Of a DNA stretch of 10,755 nt, positions 5,472 through 10,755 are shown piece after piece (position 1 is the stretch's first letter; every line of letters starts with the position of its first letter). Position numbers and translations under genes: made by a program. The stretch is from Cyclobacteriaceae bacterium (GTDB taxonomy: Bacteria; Bacteroidota; Bacteroidia; Cytophagales; Cyclobacteriaceae): assembly GCA_028279155.1 (NCBI GenBank), contig JANQST010000423.1:1-10755 (forward strand), in the 5' to 3' direction. The notes under the pieces were generated by a model, which did no database searches, had not been told where the DNA came from, and saw only the letters and a program-made list of their open reading frames with translations.

Positions 5472-8132
5472 TTACTCGTCTCTTAAAGAAAGTATCGGAT
5501 TTGCCTTTGATGCCTTGATGGATCTATAGCTAATTGTCAATAAAGCGATTGCTAAGCTCACAAGAATTGCAATTACAAAAACGGTTGGCGTTAATGGGAT
5601 CCGATAGGCATAATTGTCTAACCATGAATTCATCGCATAATAGGCAACTGGTCCCGCAATAAAGAACGCAATCGTCAAAAGAATGAGCATCTCTTTTGAA
5701 AAAATGTTCCAAATATTCAGGACAGACGCTCCCATTACTTTTCGAATTCCAATCTCTTTCGTTCGCTGATTTGCCATAAATGAAACCAGGCCATGCAATC
5801 CCAGGCATCCAATGATTATAGCAATGGCAACAATGATTTTGAAAACCTCTGAAACATTGTGTTCCGTTTCATAGAGGGCTGCCAAGTGCTCATCATAAAA
5901 CTCAAAATCAAACACATGATCTGGAAAAGCAGTACTCCAGTGCTTATCAATGTGTGCAATTAAGTTTTGAATGTCAGAAAAACTGGATTTATTCGCATTG
6001 AATTTAATGGCAGCCTGGTATATGTTCCATTTCATGTTTGCAAAAACAACGTTATCCATCTCTCTTTTGAGTGAACCAGCGTGAAAGTCTTCTACGACCC
6101 CAACAATGGTATATTCCCTTCCGCTACGACCGTATTGGAACCGCTCCCCAAGTGCTTCAACTGGATCGTCAAATCCGAAAAGTCGAGTCATTTTGTGATT
6201 AACAACCACATGATCTCGTGGATCGCCCTCTTTGTAGTTCTCACCAGCAATGAGCTCCAATTCAAATAGGTCAAGATAATTCTCATCAACATTTTTGAGA
6301 TTTCCTGATGGGTCTTCTTCAACTATGCCTGGATGATAAATAGGGTTGTTGACCTTCCAGGTTGCAAGTGGTCCTGAAGTATTAAAGCTAACTTTTTCTA
6401 CTTGCGAACTGCTCATTAGGTTGGTTTTTAAAACCTGAAGTTTGAGTGAGTCACTTTCTGGTAATTTGACAGTAATGATTGAATCTTTATTGAAGCCAAG
6501 GTCCTTTGTAAGAAAATAGTCCATTTGCATATTCAGAATCAAAATTCCAATGATCAGAATTTGTGAGATAGCAAACTGAAAAACAACTAACGCTCTTCGA
6601 AGGGAAAGAAAGCCAGACGTTTGCTTAGCACTCAATGAATTTTTGACTGCCAATATCGGATTCATTCTTGCAAGAATTGTTGCTGGATAAATTCCGGAGA
6701 TAAAAGTCACGGATAAAACAATGATTGCTACGTTCCTTAGCATTTCGAGTTCAGTGAACAATTGCAGATCTATTTCATAGCCAAAGATGTTTTCGATCTC
6801 GCTTGAGAGCAACTGGGCTACTAATAATCCAAAAACTGCTGCTATCAATGTTATCAGGAAGGTTTCCGAAAGAAATTGCATGATCAATTGACTTTTGTTG
6901 CTTCCAAGTGACTTTCTCACACCAACTTCTTTCGATCGTTTTACTGCTTGAGCTGTGGAGAGATTGATGAAATTGATACAGGCAGTGATGATCATGAACA
7001 GACCTACAATTCCCAGTGCGATCAACTTATTGTTACTAACTGTAGCTCCACGATAATTTCTTGTTACGGTGCTGCTGGAATGCATCTCAGCAAGCGGTTG
7101 AAGTTTGAGCTCCATCAAACTTGCCATGTCTTCCGGCTGGTACTTCATTAGGTATCCTTCGAGCTGCTCTTCGAACTCACTTTGTGACATCTGGTCTTTC
7201 AAAAGAACAAAACAATTGGTGGCACTGTTGTACTCTTGCCAGCTTTTTCCTTCATAGAAGTATCGATTCGCAACATCCTGGTCCTGGTAGTGAAAAACCA
7301 CCTTGAATGGAAAATCTGAGGTTGATGGCAGATCTTCTATAACTGCCGAGACATACAATGTTTTCTCATTTTCAAGAACGAGTGATCTTCCAACAGCTTT
7401 GTGTACATCATCAGGTTTCAACCCATAGTACTTTTGAGCATTTGAAGAGGTTAAGATTACCTTACCTTTTTCAGAAAGAGCGCTTGTGGCATTTCCGGAA
7501 ATCCATTCAAAATCGAAAAGTGTTAAGAACTCGGGCTCAATAAATACCACCCCTTCCGATTCCTGAAACTTCTTTTTGTTTCCTTCTGAATCTTCAACCG
7601 CAATGAAACCATCTTTATCGTAGTAGCTCATTGTTGATGTTATGCCGAAATCATTTCTTAACCCTTCTGCAATCGCATGGGGTTGCCCTGCAAAATACAC
7701 GTAATCACCATCCCGCTCGAATTCGTTGACAAGTCTGTAGATGTGCTCATAATTTGAGTGGTGCTTGTCAAAGCTGGTTTCATGGTCGATGATCTTATAA
7801 ATGACCAATCCGCAACCAATTCCAAGAGCTAAACCAAGGATGTTCATCATGGAGAACATTTTCTCCCGTTTTATAAAACGAAAAGAAGTAACGAAGTAAT
7901 TTTTCAACATACCGTAATTATTTATTCTATAGGTGCCATCCGCTGGCTTAATGATGCTAGGTCTGAAAAGGAGTAAGACATCTTTGATGAATCTTTGATC
8001 CGCTTTATTCTTTCCCATTTCCCTTACTCTTTCTTCATACAATTCCATCAAGTCACCTTCAATGGGGGTTTTGAGTTGCGGATGGCAGAACCATCGGAAA
8101 AATTTCAGAAAAAGTTTAGGTGGCTTATTCAT
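5472..8132 (-). CDS. FtsX/MacB-type ABC transporter permease with N-terminal prefix domain, 886 aa
   Basis: A prefix (1 to about 74) carries F-F-R-W-F-C-H-P (11-18) and E-G-D-L-M-E-L-Y-E-E-R-V (25-36). It ends at Y-G-M75, where the ancestral permease start (MLKNYF) seems to lie. TM1 (about 94-115), a periplasmic domain (about 118-368), FtsX helices (370-390, 422-443, 465-485), TM5 (513-535), a second periplasmic domain (about 538-760) and helices 763-787, 813-833 and 849-869 follow. Paired motifs are S-K-E-V-G-V-R-K-S-L-G-S (400-411) and T-K-E-I-G-I-R-K-V-M-G-A (791-802). The C-terminus is NPILSLRDE. The start overlaps the preceding permease stop by 8 bases, implying translational coupling and perhaps a shared complex. 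Its prefix is nearly the same as that of the upstream permease, while the rest is diverged. Substrate unknown. Confidence 0.9.
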   Translation of the reverse strand: MNKPPKLFLKFFRWFCHPQLKTPIEGDLMELYEERVREMGKNKADQRFIKDVLLLFRPSIIKPADGTYRINNYGMLKNYFVTSFRFIKREKMFSMMNILGLALGIGCGLVIYKIIDHETSFDKHHSNYEHIYRLVNEFERDGDYVYFAGQPHAIAEGLRNDFGITSTMSYYDKDGFIAVEDSEGNKKKFQESEGVVFIEPEFLTLFDFEWISGNATSALSEKGKVILTSSNAQKYYGLKPDDVHKAVGRSLVLENEKTLYVSAVIEDLPSTSDFPFKVVFHYQDQDVANRYFYEGKSWQEYNSATNCFVLLKDQMSQSEFEEQLEGYLMKYQPEDMASLMELKLQPLAEMHSSSTVTRNYRGATVSNNKLIALGIVGLFMIITACINFINLSTAQAVKRSKEVGVRKSLGSNKSQLIMQFLSETFLITLIAAVFGLLVAQLLSSEIENIFGYEIDLQLFTELEMLRNVAIIVLSVTFISGIYPATILARMNPILAVKNSLSAKQTSGFLSLRRALVVFQFAISQILIIGILILNMQMDYFLTKDLGFNKDSIITVKLPESDSLKLQVLKTNLMSSSQVEKVSFNTSGPLATWKVNNPIYHPGIVEEDPSGNLKNVDENYLDLFELELIAGENYKEGDPRDHVVVNHKMTRLFGFDDPVEALGERFQYGRSGREYTIVGVVEDFHAGSLKREMDNVVFANMKWNIYQAAIKFNANKSSFSDIQNLIAHIDKHWSTAFPDHVFDFEFYDEHLAALYETEHNVSEVFKIIVAIAIIIGCLGLHGLVSFMANQRTKEIGIRKVMGASVLNIWNIFSKEMLILLTIAFFIAGPVAYYAMNSWLDNYAYRIPLTPTVFVIAILVSLAIALLTISYRSIKASKANPILSLRDE
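7908..7985 (-). repeat. Prefix-module repeat, copy 2 (codons 50-75 of the 886-aa permease)
   Basis: By hand count 67 of 78 bases match the equivalent segment at 10492-10569, including an unbroken 16-base stretch beginning TTTTCAGACCTAG. Conservation drops sharply after the Y-G-M codons at the end of this segment. It encodes the conserved end of the cytoplasmic prefix (L-L-L-F-R-P-S-I-I ... T-Y-R-I-N-N-Y-G-M). Confidence 0.7.
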
Positions 8133-10719
8133 ACTTCAATGCTTCAACGGGATTAGCCTTTGCGGCTTTAACAGTTTGAAAACTCATGGTCAGAAGGGCA
8201 ACCAACATCGCCAAAACACCAGAACCAACGAAAAACCAGATGTTAAGCTCAATCCGGTAAGCAAATGATTCCAACCAGTATTTCATGATAATGAAGCTGA
8301 GTGGAAGTGAAACAAGAATTGCAACAGCAACCATTTTAGAAAAATCGCTGCTTAGCAGTAGGACCAGCTTGTACTCACTGGATCCCAATACTTTTCTTAT
8401 CCCAATTTCTTTTTGCCGTTGCTCGGATGTAAAAGCAACCAGGCCTAGCAAACCAAGGCAGGAAATAAGAATAGCGACAGCACCAAATGATTTTGATATG
8501 CCTGCAATTTGTTGTTCAGAGCGATAAAGTCTATCGTACTCCTCATCGAAAAAATTGAAAGTGAAAGTCAACCCAGGGTTTCGGGCCTGGTACATTTCTT
8601 CGATACGGCCAATGGTTTCCAATTCGTTTCCCGACTGAATTCGCACAACAATCGTGGACTGTTCTTCATAAAACTGTAGGAAGCAAGGAGTGATTTCCTG
8701 GTAAAGAGATTCAAAGTGAAAATTCTTCACCACACCTATTATTTCCCGATCTCTGCCCCACAGTTTTATGGTTTTCCCGACAGGATCTTCAATTCCCATC
8801 ACCTCAATCGCTTTTTCGTTAAAAAGAATTTTGGAACCTTCATCACCAAAGTCACGGGAAAAAGTACGGCCTTCGACTAATTCCAGGCCAAAAGTTTCAA
8901 TCAGATCATATCCCACTTCTAGGTTTGCAAACCGAACGTATTCATCCTCTCCTTTCCCTTCCCATCGGACACCTGATGTTCTTCCGCTGTTGCCCAGCAA
9001 ATCATGCCCAAACATGCCTGCATTCAGAACACCGGTTTCCATTTTTAGCTCATCAATGAAAGAGGAGCCTCTTTCTTCAAGCTCTCCATCAGCCTTGAAA
9101 TAAATGATATGGTCTTTTTTGAATCCCAAATTTTTGTTTTGAATAAAGTTGATTTGGGAGGCGATGACCATCACAGAACTGATCAGTAAGATGGAGACCG
9201 AAAACTGAAAGATCACCAACCCTCTCCGAGCCCACAGATCGCCTGCCGAACCGGTAATCTTACCTCTGAAAATTTTGATTGGGTCAAATCCAGACAAATA
9301 CAGTGCAGGATAACTGCCGGCCAGAATGGCTGTAACAAGCCCAATGAGTAAAACAGAACTCACCAATTTGAAATCCGGGACAATACTAAGTTCTTTTTCA
9401 GTGAGCTGATTGAATGATGGAAGGACGAAGGCAACGATTGCACCTGCTATCAGAAAGGCTATAAAGGTCATTAGAAAAGCCTCGGTAAAATGTTGTGAAA
9501 TGAGTGATCCTCTTTTTGCCCCCATTGCTTTTTTAACTCCGATTTCTTTCAACCTCCTTGAAGCCCTGGCGGTCGATAGGTTCATGAAATTGATACATGC
9601 AATCAGAAGTACCAGACCAGCAATGATGGAAAACAATCTGACGTATTGAATTCTTCCACCCACCGGGACTCCATCTTCATATTTGCCATGCAGGTATCGA
9701 TCAGAATATTTCTGAAGAAAATGTGTGTGCCGGTACCCTTCTGCTTTCGTTGAAACAAACTTTTCTAGTCTAATGGACAACTCCGTTACATTCGTTTTTT
9801 CTTTTAACAGCAAGTAAGTGTATGGATCACTATTAGTCCATTCCCGGACATGTGGATACGACTCAAGAAAAACCTCCAGGCTGAAAACCCCATCAAATTG
9901 CTTACTGGAATTGGCAGGAAGGTCTTTAAAAACTCCTGAAATCATATAAGGCTTTACTTCGTTGTTTTGCTGGATCGTTACAGTTTCACCAATGGGGTCT
10001 GTGCCCTTACCGAACAACTTTTCTGCGTAATCAGCAGATATGACGATGCTTTCCTTAGATGACAATACATCTGCAGGGTTCCCGCTTTTCAGTTCATAAG
10101 AGAATAGCTTGAAGTAATCCTCGCTGGCGTACTGATCTCGCATTTTTAGTTTGACTTGTCCATATTGAATGATCCTGTCGGACGAATATGATCCCACGGG
10201 AACAACAGAAGCAGCCATTTCAACTTCGGGCATTTCATCAACCAGTGCTTGACCAAGAAGTGCCTGAGTAGGTTCGATGGTAATGGTTCCATCCGGAGTA
10301 TTGATGTTTTGCATCACCTGATACAATTGACTGTCCTTCTCATGAAACTTGTCTACAGATAGTTCATCATTGATCCAGATATAAATGAGCAAAACTGATG
10401 CAAGCCCAGTGGACAGGCCAATCAGGTTAATAGCAAAAGTGGTTCTGAATCGCTTAAAGCTTCTGAAAGCGAGTTTTATGTTGTGTTTGATCATACCGTA
10501 GTTATTTATTCGATAGGTGCCATCTACTGGCCTTATAATGCTAGGTCTGAAAAGAAGAAGTACATCTTTGATGAATTTTAAATTGGCTTTTCGTTTCCCG
10601 CTTACCTTTATTCGCTCCTCATATAGCTCAATCAAATCACCTTCAATTGGTTTTTTAAGGTTTGGATGACAGAACCATCGGAAGAACCGAAGAAATATTT
10701 TTGGAGGTCGATTATTCAT
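8125..10719 (-). CDS. FtsX/MacB-type ABC transporter permease with N-terminal prefix domain, 864 aa
   Basis: A cytoplasmic prefix (1 to about 75) has F-F-R-W-F-C-H-P (12-19) and E-G-D-L-I-E-L-Y-E-E-R-I (26-37), then M76 at the presumed old start. TM1 (about 95-116), the first periplasmic domain (about 118-358), FtsX helices (362-382, 413-435, 452-476), TM5 (500-520), the second periplasmic domain (about 525-740) and the last three helices (745-765, 795-812, 827-848) complete the usual two-half plan. Paired motifs are L-K-E-I-G-V-K-K-A-M-G-A (390-401) and Q-K-E-I-G-I-R-K-V-L-G-S (769-780), and the end is NPVEALKYE. It overlaps the genes on both sides by 8 bases (ATGAATAA each time). The role is probably envelope transport or mechanotransmission driven by an ATPase encoded elsewhere; the substrate cannot be read from sequence. 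The first ATG is chosen because it gives the full prefix and the shared overlap. Confidence 0.9.
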   Translation of the reverse strand: MNNRPPKIFLRFFRWFCHPNLKKPIEGDLIELYEERIKVSGKRKANLKFIKDVLLLFRPSIIRPVDGTYRINNYGMIKHNIKLAFRSFKRFRTTFAINLIGLSTGLASVLLIYIWINDELSVDKFHEKDSQLYQVMQNINTPDGTITIEPTQALLGQALVDEMPEVEMAASVVPVGSYSSDRIIQYGQVKLKMRDQYASEDYFKLFSYELKSGNPADVLSSKESIVISADYAEKLFGKGTDPIGETVTIQQNNEVKPYMISGVFKDLPANSSKQFDGVFSLEVFLESYPHVREWTNSDPYTYLLLKEKTNVTELSIRLEKFVSTKAEGYRHTHFLQKYSDRYLHGKYEDGVPVGGRIQYVRLFSIIAGLVLLIACINFMNLSTARASRRLKEIGVKKAMGAKRGSLISQHFTEAFLMTFIAFLIAGAIVAFVLPSFNQLTEKELSIVPDFKLVSSVLLIGLVTAILAGSYPALYLSGFDPIKIFRGKITGSAGDLWARRGLVIFQFSVSILLISSVMVIASQINFIQNKNLGFKKDHIIYFKADGELEERGSSFIDELKMETGVLNAGMFGHDLLGNSGRTSGVRWEGKGEDEYVRFANLEVGYDLIETFGLELVEGRTFSRDFGDEGSKILFNEKAIEVMGIEDPVGKTIKLWGRDREIIGVVKNFHFESLYQEITPCFLQFYEEQSTIVVRIQSGNELETIGRIEEMYQARNPGLTFTFNFFDEEYDRLYRSEQQIAGISKSFGAVAILISCLGLLGLVAFTSEQRQKEIGIRKVLGSSEYKLVLLLSSDFSKMVAVAILVSLPLSFIIMKYWLESFAYRIELNIWFFVGSGVLAMLVALLTMSFQTVKAAKANPVEALKYE
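10492..10569 (-). repeat. Prefix-module repeat, copy 1 (codons 51-76 of the 864-aa permease)
   Basis: This is the partner of 7908-7985, with 67 of 78 bases the same by hand count. The earlier part of the prefix also matches well at protein level, with most residues between positions 4 and 76 shared, while the permease bodies after Met76 look only distantly similar. Confidence 0.7.
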
Positions 10720-10755
10720 CTTTTAAAATTTCAGCCGGTTCTGATAATGCTACTT
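10712..10755 (-). CDS. C-terminus of a further upstream permease (partial)
   Basis: The last 13 codons before a TAA read V-A-L-S-E-P-A-E-I-L-K-D-E. This resembles the C-terminal tail of the FtsX-type permeases in this window (NPVLSLKDE, NPILSLRDE, NPVEALKYE), so a fourth member of the array very likely continues beyond the right edge. An unusual point is Glu-Pro-Ala in place of Asn-Pro-Val/Ile. Its stop overlaps the next start by 8 bases in the same ATGAATAA arrangement seen at 8125-8132. Only the tail is visible, so domain content is inferred from the neighbours. Confidence 0.7.
   Translation of the reverse strand, partial: VALSEPAEILKDE

Noticed and set aside
8768..9103. Plus-strand open frame of 111 codons inside the 864-aa permease, with similar ones at 2496-2744, 2919-3182 and 8285-8527
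   Set aside because: These are antisense shadows of conserved permease coding sequence. Their translations are rich in Ser, Pro and Thr in a way expected of antisense frames, and they have no recognisable motifs.
1..10755. CRISPR array, tRNA or rRNA gene, insertion sequence or prophage attachment site
   Set aside because: No regularly spaced short repeats, cloverleaf-like sequence, transposase motif or terminal inverted repeats were seen on either strand. The repeats present are paralogous coding sequence or short operator-like motifs.

Overview
This window looks like a piece of a Bacteroidota chromosome, probably from a Cytophagales- or Flavobacteriales-like organism. That is a judgement from gene families and style. 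The DNA is AT-rich and Shine-Dalgarno sequences are weak. It carries MacB/FtsX-type permeases with a cytoplasmic N-terminal prefix, a seven-helix membrane AraC-type regulator, a signal peptide with an 'AQ' cleavage site, and one TAnnTTTG-like promoter element. Genus cannot be told.

All supported genes lie on the minus strand, so transcription runs from high to low coordinates. The right part (5472-10755) is a tandem permease array: the last 13 codons of one permease, then an 864-residue and an 886-residue permease. Both junctions are joined by the same 8-base start/stop overlap. A 72-base AT-rich gap (5400-5471) follows and holds palindromic and direct repeats next to a promoter-like element. 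The left part is a closely packed set: a PadR-family repressor (5076-5399), a third full-length permease of 915 residues (2324-5071), a membrane-bound AraC-family regulator (1119-2300) and a secreted alpha/beta-hydrolase-fold protein (75-1064). Positions 1-74 are non-coding as far as I can see.

The permeases share one plan: a cytoplasmic prefix of about 75 residues with a GDL-x-E-x-YEER core, then two successive MacB periplasmic-domain plus FtsX membrane-domain halves, eight predicted membrane helices in all. No ABC ATPase is encoded here. The layout resembles the PadR-associated 'orphan' duplicated permeases described in Acidobacteria (the ADOP family). The likely logic, which is inference, is a PadR-controlled envelope transport or mechanotransmission system with a second, membrane-embedded regulator in the same unit. 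The hydrolase-like protein appears to have lost its catalytic triad and may act as a periplasmic binding or accessory protein. The points most worth a second look are the degenerate hydrolase, the near-identical prefix modules on otherwise diverged permeases, the repeated overlap junctions and the PadR operator-like region.
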